A DNA stretch of 64,000 bases from Punctularia strigosozonata HHB-11173 SS5. Its lineage: Eukaryota; Basidiomycota; Agaricomycetes; Corticiales; Punctulariaceae. Of this stretch, positions 44,243 through 54,198 are shown one piece after another. The notes under the pieces were generated by a model. It did no database searches. It saw nothing but the letters and a program-made list of their open reading frames with translations, and had not been told where the DNA came from. The stretch lies in NCBI RefSeq assembly GCF_000264995.1, contig NW_006767438.1, positions 727,989-791,988 of the forward strand, in the 5' to 3' direction. Both the position numbers and the translations under genes were made by a program. The number at the start of each line of letters is the position of its first letter. Position 1 is the first letter of the stretch.

Positions 44243-45441
44243 TAATGCATGTTCGGATAGTCACCCAAGCAAGCCGTTGGTACGTATTTCTATCTTGCGC
44301 ACTCTCGTTCTTGACAACCCTGAACTAGCTACATTGGGAGCTCGGAGGACATTCTCGATCATCTTGCCAAGTCGCGGTCCCACTTCCTCGTCATCTCCCT
44401 CGGCACATGTCAGGAGCCTCCGATACTTCAGCAACGACACCGCAAGAAAAGGGATCGAATCGAGGAGCGATTGTTATATATATGCATGCCCAGTGCTCAG
44501 TGCTCAGCGAGTGGCAACATATCGAACAGGGCACAATGTCATTGTCAACGAGGTCGTCGTCGGCCAACGCGTGACCCGTGAGAAGTTGACTCCCATCTCG
44601 GGTGACTTTGCCCTCCTTTGAAAAAATTTCAGACTGGCTCTTACAAAGCGGTTTAATCGCTCTTCCTCATTGGGACCGCGCCGGAAATATACCTACCTAC
44701 CTAGCTCGAGAAATACTGCACTGTGTTGCACGCCCATATGCTGTGTTTCCGTTTTGGCGATGCACAACACCAGGCTATACTCCAAGAATAGACATGCATC
44801 CTCCGTAGAGTCTCCGTCCCGGAACAGTCGCTCTCTCATAGGTTTACGCGACGCATATGGTCGGGTCCGTGTACTGATGGTGGTCCGTTGCAGCGGAATA
44901 ATCCACTCGGTGACTTGACCTTCAATCCGACGGACCTCGCAGGACCGACAAAACTCTTGATCTTGTGCTGCTTGCCATGGACATGGCATTGCGGTAGTTC
45001 CGCTTCCGATCATCCCGGGACGTTTACCGCAGGCCATCTCGCATTCTTACCCATGCACCAAGAATAGGCTTGCGGTCACTAAGTCGGACTAGTCTATGAA
45101 TGGGCTATCCTCTGGCGACACATGAAAGACTTCGATGACTCCAAGAACCACACCTGATATCTAACTGCAGTACGCCCGTCCCTCCTCCCGCACATCGCCC
45201 TTGATACCCGACATTGCGAACTTCGACGACTTGGTGGATTGCTTCACCTGAGGGCATAGGATTACCCGTCGCGCCATCTATCAGTGCTTCGAACTCGGGC
45301 ATATGCCGTCTTAGTAACATCTACTGCTTTCCTATACGTCTCTGCATACCCAACATCCGTCGTGGCCTATCAACTCGTTCAAGTCGCGCAACCTGTCAGC
45401 TGCATACTGCTTCCAACGGTTTGAGGACGGCGACCGTCAAG
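44243..45441. other. No gene supported
   Basis: Several overlapping open stretches on both strands (for example 44693-45037 minus) show no domain. The right end is the promoter of the small secreted protein gene. Confidence 0.35.
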
Positions 45442-45449
45442 TATAAATA
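45442..45449 (+). promoter_or_regulatory. TATA box of small secreted protein gene 1
   Basis: TATAAATA lies 124 bp before the start codon at 45573. Confidence 0.5.
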
Positions 45450-45572
45450 CTGTGTGTCCAGGTCGAGTGGAGCTCCATCGCTAGTGATCCTCGTTTCTTC
45501 CACATCTGCACACTCACTTTCTAAGACCCCGGCGGTCGCTGCTCCTTCCCATCCATTCACCACCGAGTCAAG

Positions 45573-46061
45573 ATGCGCTTCTCTGTGTCCATGCTGTTTA
45601 TCGCCGTCACCGGCCTCACCGCCGGTGTATCTGCTATGCCCTCCACGAGGACACGTAGGTTCCATCGTATGTACTGCGTCAAATAGCAACTCATGCGCCC
45701 ATCATCATAGACGTCGTCCGCGTTCTCGCGGAGCCACTTTCCGAAGTGCGTCTCCTCTCTGCGCGCCAGAACGGCGACTGCACCTTCGCAGATGGTATCA
45801 CCCCGCGTAAGACCCATACCCGTTCGACACACGGATCAGATCGCTGACCGGCACCGCGTTTTTGCAGCCATCTTGAACGGCCAGACTGGCTGCGGCGCAC
45901 TCGGCAACGACGGTTTCGGCGATTTCGTGTCGTCGCAACTCGTTCACTGCGATAACGGCGTACCGACCATCGTGCAGCAGTGCCCTCAGGGCAGCGGCTT
46001 CTTCAGCATCCCCAAGTTCTGCGTCGCAGACTCGGCCGGGCAGAACCCTCAGTGCAAATAG
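45573..46061 (+). CDS. Small secreted cysteine-rich protein 1
   Basis: Exons: 45573-45654, 45711-45794 and 45868-46061, phases consistent, 119 residues. An N-terminal signal peptide ('MRFSVSMLFIAVTGLTAGVSA') is followed by a short pro-like stretch and the mature part beginning near 'RQNGDCTFAD'. Six cysteines are visible, in 'GDCTF', 'TGCGALGNDGFGDF', 'HCDNG', 'QQCPQG', 'FCVAD' and 'PQCK'. The spacing F-x-x-x-x-C-x-N-G ... C-P-x-G is reminiscent of small chitin-binding folds but is not diagnostic. A shorter paralogue lies at 47607-48004, beyond the OPRT gene. Likely extracellular. Function unknown: effector-like or structural. Confidence 0.75.
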
Positions 46062-46324
46062 ACGGATTATTATATGTGGTTCTGACACGACGTTGCAGTT
46101 GGATGTTCTGTACACATGATGATAATATACGAGACGAGCTATTCACGAAAGACTCCGTACTGATGCCGAGTTGTTGTGTAAATCTTTGCAGAAGGGACGC
46201 ATACCTCTCGGCCCGGCAAACTCCGGGAGCCGATAATCGACCTTTATCTCTTTCTTCGGTCAAGCCCCTGAATAGAGCAGCCGCGCGATGAGGCCAACTA
46301 TTTCCAGCTTGTTCACATACTACC

Positions 46325-47091
46325 ATGGCCGCCTCGACCCACGATATGCAAAAGTATCGGGATGAACTCATCGAGCAGAGCATGGTCGTCGGCGCGCTCA
46401 AGTTCGGCTCATTCGTGCTGAAATCCGGCCGGTGCGCCCGATTCACCGCACTCCCAAACGGAGTTAATGATCTGACGCCCATGCATGTAGAGTGTCGCCT
46501 TACTTCTTCAACGCCGGGTTGATGAACACCGGGCCGATCCTCTCCACTCTCGCCTCCGCCTACGCCGCCACCATCGCCGACGCCTTACGAGGCGAATCAG
46601 ACCCTTCTGTCCCTCCGCTGCCCGAGTTCGACGTGCTTTTCGGCCCGGCATACAAGGGAATTCCGTTCGGCGCATGCACCGCGCTAGTCCTTCATCGCGA
46701 CTTTGCGATCGACATTGGCTTCGCGCACGACCGTAAGGAAGCGAAGGATCACGGCGAAGGCGGAATGCTCGTTGGCGCGCCCATTAAGGGCAAGCGCGTG
46801 CTTATCCTTGACGACGTCATGACTGCCGGCACTGCCGTGCGAGGCGCAATCAAGATAGTGAAAGACGGAGGGGGCGAGGTCGTCGGTGTTGTGCAGTGTT
46901 TTGATAGGGAGGAGGTGGGCAAGGATGGCGGCAGCACGATCAGGGAGATCGAGGAAGAGCTCGGGGGGCCAGGGCGCGTGCGGGTGATATTCAGGATGAG
47001 GGATATGGTGGATTGGTTGAAGCGGCATGGGCGGACGGAGAAGATGCAAAGTTTGATGGAGTATTGGGACAAATATGGGTTCAAGGGCTGA
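46325..47091 (+). CDS. URA5: Orotate phosphoribosyltransferase
   Basis: Fifth step of de novo UMP synthesis: orotate plus PRPP gives orotidine 5'-phosphate, in the cytosol. Two exons (46325-46431 and 46491-47091) joined in 'LKSGR-VSPYFFNAGL' give 235 residues, the normal length. Visible features are 'GPAYKGIPFG', the basic flexible loop around 'FAHDRKEAKDHGEGG', the PRPP-binding signature 'VLILDDVMTAGTAVRGAI' and the C-terminal 'YWDKYGFKG'. All are intact. It lies between two related small secreted protein genes and has the same orientation as both. Confidence 0.95.
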
Positions 47092-47452
47092 TTGCTGGTG
47101 AATTTCGGCCATGTGCATCGTTGACTCACACATCGCTACATGCCTTAGTAGATGCATATTATCAGGAAAAGTTGGTACACTCGCTGCCCCGTGTGTAGTA
47201 CCGCCGCGCTCGCGACTGCGTTCTAGGATCAGGGTCTTGATCAACGCTTGGACGCATTCACATCAGCAAGACATCGCTCTGACCTGCCTTTCACCGCATC
47301 TGCACATGCCGAGACAGCCTCCGCACCGTCACCCTCGCCCTTTACGATTATTTCAAGGTAGCGCGCTTACCCTGAGACGAATAGCTTGACAGCGTCCTCC
47401 TCCTCTTGCTGTCCTTCCAGTTTCAGTACTGCGTTATGCGCCTCTTGACGGG
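47092..47452. other. Intergenic, nothing recognised
   Basis: 3' flank of the OPRT gene and upstream region of small secreted protein gene 2. Only short open frames. Confidence 0.4.
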
Positions 47453-47459
47453 TATATAA
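47453..47459 (+). promoter_or_regulatory. TATA box of small secreted protein gene 2
   Basis: TATATAA lies 148 bp before the start codon at 47607, similar in position to the TATA box of its paralogue. Confidence 0.5.
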
Positions 47460-47606
47460 CGAGTGTTCGCACTCCAATTGTCGCCATCGCCGAACGATAA
47501 CTCTTCCGCTTCATCCTTACTTCACTGACCCCGGCGGTCTTTTACATCACCTCCTTTGCTCGCTCTCAACTCATATTTCTCTAATCTTGCCTTTCTGACG
47601 CACATC

Positions 47607-48004
47607 ATGATCGCCCGAATTCTTGTCATCACGCTTGTCACCATGATCGCAACGGCGGCTCCTTCCAAGTTCCAGCGTCGAGGTAGACACCTATGATACA
47701 AGCAATTCTGTCCCATACTAACATCTTGCCCAGACATCACTCATCTCGTTATACCACGAGACGGCGACTGCGCCTTTGCTGACGGCACACCTAGTAAGAT
47801 GTCGAAGTTGCGCGTTATTGAACCATACGCTTCGAATGCTGATGACTCTCAGCGATCCCGAACGGTCAAAGGGGCTGTGGTCCACTCGGCGGCTTCACTG
47901 GGAAAGGCTTCACTGACGCGATCTTCGAGTGCAATAACGGGGTCGCTCAGCAGGTGGATGAATGCCCATTCAAGAAGGTGAACGGAACGCGGACTCCATT
48001 CTAG
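47607..48004 (+). CDS. Small secreted cysteine-rich protein 2
   Basis: Exons: 47607-47682, 47734-47793 and 47853-48004, 95 residues. The signal peptide is 'MIARILVITLVTMIATAA'. The mature part shares with paralogue 1 the blocks 'RDGDCAFADG', 'NGQRGCGPLG', 'GFTDAIFECNNGVAQQ' and 'ECPFKK', with introns at the same places. Four cysteines are visible. The last two of paralogue 1 are missing because the protein stops earlier ('NGTRTPF'). Likely extracellular, function unknown. Confidence 0.72.
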
Positions 48005-48318
48005 GCGACTGCTGACTGACACATTGGGATCGTAGAGTTTCTTGTTCTCGGAGACGGGAGAAACATGTATACCTCAACCGGGACAGACACCTATCTTCAA
48101 GTGCAAGTGAACGAGTTTGAAAAACGAATCGATGCCGCGTATAGACCTTATGAGACCCATGATCGTAATACATGACCTGAATATGACCGATGGCATCGTA
48201 CCAACGATTGCAACATAATGCAGCGTAAGTACGCTGGCATGTAAAGCCTTGATGCCTCCTCCGACGGAGACTATATATCGCGGGTGTTGTTCCCCATCGC
48301 CTTCCAGTTCCGCTGTAC
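48005..48318. other. Intergenic, nothing recognised
   Basis: 3' flank of small secreted protein gene 2. No gene or repeat is seen. Confidence 0.35.
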
Positions 48319-49105
48319 TTATTCTGATTCGCCGCTCCAGTGGATATCATGTATGGAATGAACCGGTGATATCGCCACTGCTTGGTAGCCTGGCCTGCTT
48401 GTCAACGCGCACGCCAGAAATAAAACCTGCTGCTCGTTTAGAAACCACTTATATATCAATCCTAAGCACAATACTCGCAGGCTCGTGCTTGAATGTCTTC
48501 CTCGCACATCGCCCGCATCTTCATCAGATACCCCGTCGATACCTTGGCCATTGCTCGGTACATCAACCCAATCCTCATCGCCGTCATCATTCTCAACGAG
48601 CAATTTCGAGTCCGCGCTAAAGAGCGGCAAGCCAGTCCTTCTATGCAGTCCGCGGGTCAAACGCATCCTGCGAGGTGTGACGGGCTCGCCAGTTCTTCCC
48701 CGATAGCTGCGGTCGACCCGAGTTCCTCGGTCCACGACGTTCGGCTTGTCGTCGTCCGCTATGTCCTCCAGATCCTTTGCACAGGCCTCTAGGTTCTCGT
48801 CATGACTCCTCAGGAGATTCTCTGCGAGAATCTGCTTGGGACTCGTCAGTGAGGGCTTTGAAGTCAAAGAATGGCTATCGCACCTGTATTTGCGGGTCGG
48901 GTTCTCCCTGAGCTTTACCACAATCTCGCAGCTCGAAGAATGATCTGGGGAGATCCGGGAAGAGCTGCTCAGTTGGAACCACATTTTGCAGGGCTCCTAA
49001 GAAGGGGAAGCTCAGGCGAAGCCTGGCCGGATCGTCGACGTCATCAAAGATAGCCTGCACGAAATAGATAGGCTTGCATCGGCAAGAGAACGTCGCACCG
49101 GTCAC
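48319..49105 (-). pseudogene. Partial relative of the PD-(D/E)XK-like gene
   Basis: Minus-strand frame 49105-48875 encodes 'IYFVQAIFDDVDDPARLRLS' followed by 'FPFLGALQN', clearly related to residues ~285-335 of the gene at 12458-14010. The upstream two-thirds, including the P-D...E-x-K region, are absent. A further open stretch (48984-48319) has no match to the other gene. I read this as a truncated duplicate. Confidence 0.5.
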
Positions 49106-49790
49106 ATCGCTGGACTCTCAGACTGCTCAGCTATCAATCGCGTGATGCAGATGTAGTGTCGTGGTCTGATCCGTTTTAGTTATCGCCAGCTGTCTTCCAT
49201 GTCCACCACAAATATCCTCAGCACGCTGCACCATCTGATATCACTCGTGTTTTCTACATCACTCCATCTGATGATATATCGCATACGGTCTTCGCTGCGT
49301 CGAATAGTAGTGTTCGTTCGCTTACCAAGGTTTGTGAATGCACGAGCATTACCTCCGACACGCGTTTTGCTTGTCAAAACATGCAAGGCTACGACGAAGG
49401 GCATCTATCGCCGTAGCTCGATAGAGGCGCTACAAAGTTGCGTAACCTCCTGCCAACGCAGAGTATCGTGCCAGCAGGACAAGTGTCAACGAGAAACATT
49501 CGATCGACGGAAACCAGATAAACGCCAGGATATAGTCGATGATCTCGAGTCGTTAAAATATAAGTGATGAGACCTAAAGGAGTCGGCTACGGCCGTCGAA
49601 GTCGTCATCTTTGCCTTCGCCTTCGGTCGTCGATCAGTAGCCTGCAGCGTGTTGAGGGTGGCGAGTGCGGGTGCAGCGCGGTGCGGATACGGCGTGGAAT
49701 CAAAGACAAGACGAAGTCAGGAGCGTATCAAGGCACACCAGCGGAGGTGGCCTTGTGCGGAGTCTCCTCGTCAGAGATGTACCGTCAAGC
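49106..49790. other. No gene supported
   Basis: A plus-strand stretch at 49199-49567 is open, basic and serine-rich, without recognisable features. Confidence 0.35.
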
Positions 49791-49799
49791 CTTCATGCC

Positions 49800-50180
49800 G
49801 GAGACGGTACACGAGCCCGGGGGCTTATACGAGCACGCCAGCGGAGCCGACTTTGGGCGGCGGCCTCTCGTCGAACGTGTACCGATAGCCCTTCACGCCG
49901 TGCGCGTCGTACTGAGTTGTACGCACAATGGGTCGGTCAGGCAAATCGGGCCTCGCCGCGGAGGTTGGTGACGAGTTTGTGGCAGGTCGTCGTCCTCTTC
50001 TTCGGTATGGGTCAAGATATCGTACGTGCGTATGAGCGTCCATGCGGTGCGCATGCTCTGGCAGGTGGCCCTGATCCGTCGGACGATGTCTGGAGCGTCC
50101 CAGAGCGATGTGGGGAGTAATGAGCAGGTGGCGGATCGGTAGACCGTAGACTGAGCCCGGAGCAGGGGATCATCGATCAA
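49800..50180 (-). pseudogene. Second type-B carboxylesterase-like fragment
   Basis: Minus-strand match to the fragment at 40800-41130. It encodes 'DIVRRIRATCQSMRTAWT', 'ILTHTEEEDDDL' and 'HGVKGYRYTFDERPPP' in more than one frame. It is clearly broken. The family is tentative, as for its partner. Confidence 0.3.
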
Positions 50181-50190
50181 CGCTGCATGC

Positions 50191-50944
50191 TTCGGCGTTC
50201 AGTAGGCCCTCTGGCCACGTGATTCAGTCTCCCGTGTTTCCGGACGCTCGACTTGCATAATAATATCTCGTGGCTCATCGCGGTCATGCTCGTGCCCATA
50301 GTGCATCGCTGTAACGCGGGAAAGAAGTGTGCGTAGTCGACTGCCGTATAACATTCAGCCGGCTCACTGAGATGTCCCGTCGATCCACATAGTGCTACGA
50401 TAGAGGACCTCGCATACGAATCTTCAGTGAGGGTTGCAACGGTTGCAGAGCTTCAGCCTCTTCTGGTTGCTGATCCACGGATGCTGGCAGCGCCAACGCG
50501 TATGTCTCGGCCACGCACAACGCGCATCGTCATTTCTCTGGAGACCTCGGATAGGTTCCTTGTGGCAAATCGCTGTGCGTGAGCGACCAAGTCAGGGCCT
50601 GCCTGTTGTTACGCGACGCTGAAGTGCCGCAGTGTTTCATGGTCTAGTTGGTACAGTCTACAACAGCACGTACGAGGACTTCGACAGCACGAATTCCTTC
50701 CGCATCCTGGACCCATGTTTCGTCCTCCACTCTCTCGTCCGACCCTTCCATTTGGCACAAAATGCGCTGGTACGGGTACAAGCGGATCGAGACCCATGTC
50801 GCGCGGTTTAGATACGGCACGTGATTGAGTCCATAAAAGGTGATGGGTTCGCGTCTTCGCAGTTCAAGTTCGCTTGAGCCAACTCGATCCTTGCTATCCT
50901 TCTGCTAGTCACCGAACACCGACACCGTCGTCGGACCTGGTCCA
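50191..50944. other. No gene supported
   Basis: Upstream region of WYWD copy 7. A TGGTCTAGTTGGT word near 50640 resembles a tRNA A-box but no tRNA follows. Confidence 0.4.
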
Positions 50945-51651
50945 ATGTCACCACCCGAAAGCCTGGATCCGTATGCGGTACGTAGGATCAATACTAACGT
51001 GCTTCAGACTTGATGACATCCGAGATTAGAGGGGACGCTATGAATACACCCAAAAATATCGTAAGGCCATGAGGAAACTTCCGCGCCATATGGTTACCGA
51101 AGACTTAGAGCCTGGCGACTGCCCGCTCTTTTACTACGGCTTTGGTGTTCCTCACGATCAACTGATTTCTTACGCCATTCGCAAAGCTTTCATCCCGCCG
51201 GGCACAACCAGCATAATGGCCTGCCTGCCTCTTATCCCCCATACTCTGACTATGCTTTGCGGCGCAAGGATTCACTTGGGCGTCACAGAGCACACCGTAT
51301 ACACCTTCGTCATAGCGCTCTATACCAACTTTACCCTCTTGGACGACAAGCTGTCCTCCTTTGACGAGGCTGACGTCCTTCAAATCGTCAAGCGGGAGCT
51401 CAAACTCGAGGCAGAAGCAGAACCTCTGTGGTACTGGGATGTGAGCACCCCTCGGGATGAAATCCTTCAGATGGTGAGTGTTCGCGCACGGCTGTAAACC
51501 GGAGTCGCTCACTCACTTCCACCTTTGCCCCGGTCTGCAGGCGAAAGCACCGCGCAAAAAGAAAACGCCACAGAAGAGCTTGCAAGGTCAAGAAAACCTC
51601 GCACCGAACAAACCGTCGGATACGCAAGCGGTTCAGCCCACGCTCGCGTAG
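50945..51651 (+). CDS. WYWD-family protein, copy 7
   Basis: Exons: 50945-50977 (11 codons, MSPPESLDPYA), 51030-51473 (148 codons) and 51541-51651, with GT-AG introns of 52 and 67 nt, phase 0, giving 195 residues. Exon 2 has 'LPRHM', 'DCPLFYYGFGVPHDQL', 'IALYTNFTLLDDKL', 'LWYWD'. Exon 3 has a basic start ('AKAPRKKKTPQKSLQG') and no acidic tail. Closest relatives in the window are copies 4 and 6. No lesions seen. Function unknown. Confidence 0.75.
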
Positions 51652-52035
51652 CCAGTACATGATTCCGTCTGTACCACGGCACCGTATCCCATGATTTCAT
51701 CCACTGTCTTGATATCATCTTTATCAGGCACTGTAGACCATTGAACCGCAGACGTAAATTTGTATCTACCGAACTGGACGTGCTCGTTGGTGCTTGTCCT
51801 CAGCGGTCTTGGCTATCGATGAACGGAGGCAAGTTCCCGTTCTGCGTGATGTCGTTGAGTAGCTGCGGCATGCAAGTTCTTTTAGCAACGATCGAACCAG
51901 TTCTCGTGCACACGAGAAGCCATGCCTTTCTAAGTTTCTTGGAACTGGGCAGCCAACCATTGGTCACGTGCGCAACATGAGCTTCGCGTTCCTCAGGTTC
52001 AGCATAAGTATCTCATTTATAACCCCTTCTAAGAT
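51652..52035. other. Intergenic, nothing recognised
   Basis: Space between WYWD copies 7 and 8. No gene, repeat or RNA recognised. Confidence 0.4.
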
Positions 52036-52815
52036 ATGACGATGCCGACGACTCCTGACGAGACACAACTCTCCGACGCAGAACGCGTGTACAAGGTAAA
52101 GTCGCTTCAAATACACTGCTCGTATATCTGACGTAATGTACACTCCCAGAAATCATTCCTCGCATTCGCGGTGGAACACCGGCGAGCGCTGAAGCGTCTT
52201 CCGCCCTGGATGTGCGATGAATACCTTCGTGAGGATGATTGCCCACGGTTCCATTATGGACTAGGCGTATCTCTCGATCAATTCCGCGCTTATGGGATCA
52301 AATACAAGTTGTTCACACCCAGGGAGGCGAAGAGCGACATGCTTGTCGTATGTCAGGTGCGACGAATAGTCGATCTTATTTCCAAACGCGGCAAAGTCAA
52401 GGCCAAGTTGCGCTACGCTATCATCCAACACTATCGTTACACTCGTATGATCGCCTTTTACACGAACTTCAACAAGTACAAGGAGGAAATGGCATCGAAC
52501 GAAGAGGCGAAGGTCGTCAAGCTCCTCAAATCCGAGCTCAATATTCCATCTGACTCGCAGCCCCTCTGGTACTGGGATAGCGCCAACTCCTCTACGGTGA
52601 CTTGGGATATGGCGAGTCTTAACTGAACGCGACGCGGTCTGCTTTTGCGAATACTGAATGTGTATCAAATACAGCTTCCTGAAGACCCTCCCAAAGCCGT
52701 TAAGCTGCACATGCAGGTGACGCAGACTCAGGATGAAGACCAAAAGCCGGTGTTCGAGGACGTGGACCCTGAGACACAGGCGAAGTGCGCATCGTACGGT
52801 AGTAAGCCCGAATAG
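52036..52815 (+). CDS. WYWD-family protein, copy 8
   Basis: Exons: 52036-52095 (20 codons, the only long first exon, ending 'LSDAERVYK'), 52150-52611 and 52675-52815, giving 220 residues. Exon 2 has 'LPPWM', 'DCPRFHYGLGV', 'IAFYTNFNKYKEEM', 'LWYWD'. The second intron most likely starts with a GC donor (ATG|GCGAGT), at the same distance after WYWD as the GTGAGT donor of copy 7. A GTGACT donor 12 nt earlier is the alternative, also in phase. Exon 3 starts 'LPEDPPKAVKLHMQV', matching copies 1-3, and ends acidic/polar. Closest to copy 3. Looks functional. Confidence 0.72.
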
Positions 52816-52919
52816 TCGCAGCGTATCTAGCATCTCCAACTACATTCGTGTATGCTTTCCTCGTGTATTTTCCATTTGCTATCGTCGCTATCCTAATATG
52901 ATGCTCGACCTGTAAACCC

Positions 52920-53079
52920 AATTACGCGTGAACGTCGGCGAGCTATGGATCATGAACAGCTCTCTAAGGTACGAGAAACCACCCCATCAACGAAATAATG
53001 GCTAGACTAATAAGTCACGTCGATCCCCAAGGCTGTCAAATTGTACATGCAATATCAAACGATTGAAAGCAAAGATTAA
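52920..53079 (+). pseudogene. WYWD family copy 10, heavily deleted remnant
   Basis: A short piece encoding 'ITRERRRAMDHEQLSK' (like the start of exon 2) ends at a GTACGA donor-like site. About 50 nt later comes a tail-like segment at 53023-53079, 'IPKAVKLYMQYQTIESKD' plus stop, which aligns with exon 3 of copy 8. Nearly all of exon 2, including every signature motif, is missing. Confidence 0.5.
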
Positions 53080-53490
53080 ACCCTGCAATCCGTGCCTATA
53101 GACCCAAAGCTCAAGAACAAGGTACGTGTCCTTCGACCAAGGTAACGCTTAAGCAAGTAGTAGCAGAATAGCAAGCAGCAGCAGCTCCTCTAGTAATAGG
53201 CTGCAGTATCATGATCAATCCAGATGTGTAGGGTTGTCCGATGCATCTGTGGTATCATGACGACCGTTTCTAGCGGTATATATGACGAGCGACGGTGGCA
53301 GCACAGTCATCGTGAAGCTGAATCGCCACAACCACCACTGGGTCCTTCTGAGACCCGCACACTGTGGCAATGAGGAGTGGTCAATCATGTTTGCGGAGCG
53401 TGGCGATGGGTGTTGGCCGTGTTTACACGTGATCGTGTCTGATCTTCGCGTCCCTGTTCGTTCAAGACGACTTACCGTCCTACCGCACTC
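53080..53490. other. Intergenic, nothing recognised
   Basis: Contains short AGCAG-rich stretches near 53170. A plus-strand stretch at 53282-53494 shows no features. Confidence 0.35.
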
Positions 53491-53523
53491 GTGAAGCTTT
53501 CTATCCCTTCTTTACTTGCTCAG

Positions 53524-54093
53524 ATGCCGCTGAACGAAAATTCGAATCCTTGGACCCGTACGCACCGTAGGGCCTTAGTGCGAATCCCGCGCTGGATGGT
53601 CAGCAAGGATGTCAACCCTTCCAGGAGTGCCTCACCATCGACTGCTTTCCTACGCTTCCAAGCAGGGTCTCATCTCTGTGGATTCTCAGACGATGGCGAC
53701 CTGCAAGGATCATATTGTTTGCAGTTTGATGGCTACCTGCAACGCGATGCTACACTTTGCCCTTACGATACATCCGGACTATGTCTTTGTCATTGCGTTA
53801 TACACCAACTTGTCTTTCTACGAGGACGAACTGCTCCCTAACGAAGAAAAAGATGTTCTTGAAATTCTCAAGCGAGAGCTCGCACTTGACTCGGACGCTG
53901 CGCCTCGATGGTACTGGGATCTCGATACTCCGAGGGATGTCAGAATAAAAGTGGTGAGTCCTCCCGAACGATTAGGCGTCTTGTTGCGAAGTCTGTACTA
54001 CGATGAGTGGAGAGCGTCATTGATCAGGCCGACGCGTGCGCTACGGGCTCTACCAAACCGAGCATTTGCTCCGCTCTGACTAACTACGCGTAA
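53524..54093 (+). pseudogene. WYWD family copy 9, pseudogene
   Basis: Starts 'MPLNENSNPWT' at 53524 (11 codons) and runs straight into 'RTHRRALVRIPRWMVSKDVNP' without an intron, so intron 1 and the first codons of exon 2 are lost. About 26 nt are then missing (near 53620), removing the D-C-P-x-F-x-Y-G core and shifting the frame. The other frame continues 'GVPHHRLLSYASKQG', 'IALYTNLSFYEDEL' and 'RWYWD' to 53953, with a normal GTGAGT donor. Exon 3 is 54028-54093. Closest to copy 5. Confidence 0.75.
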
Positions 54094-54198
54094 AATTTCT
54101 CGTGAGGGACGGCGAATGCTGACCAAGGGAAGAGGTCCTGGGAGCAGCGTCAAGGGCAACATGAGACGTTACATCTGCCTCTTGTGCATCGAAAGTGT

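Noticed and set aside
50630-50710. tRNA gene suggested by TGGTCTAGTTGGT
   Set aside because: No B-box (GGTTCGANTCC) at a workable distance and no acceptor stem can be drawn.
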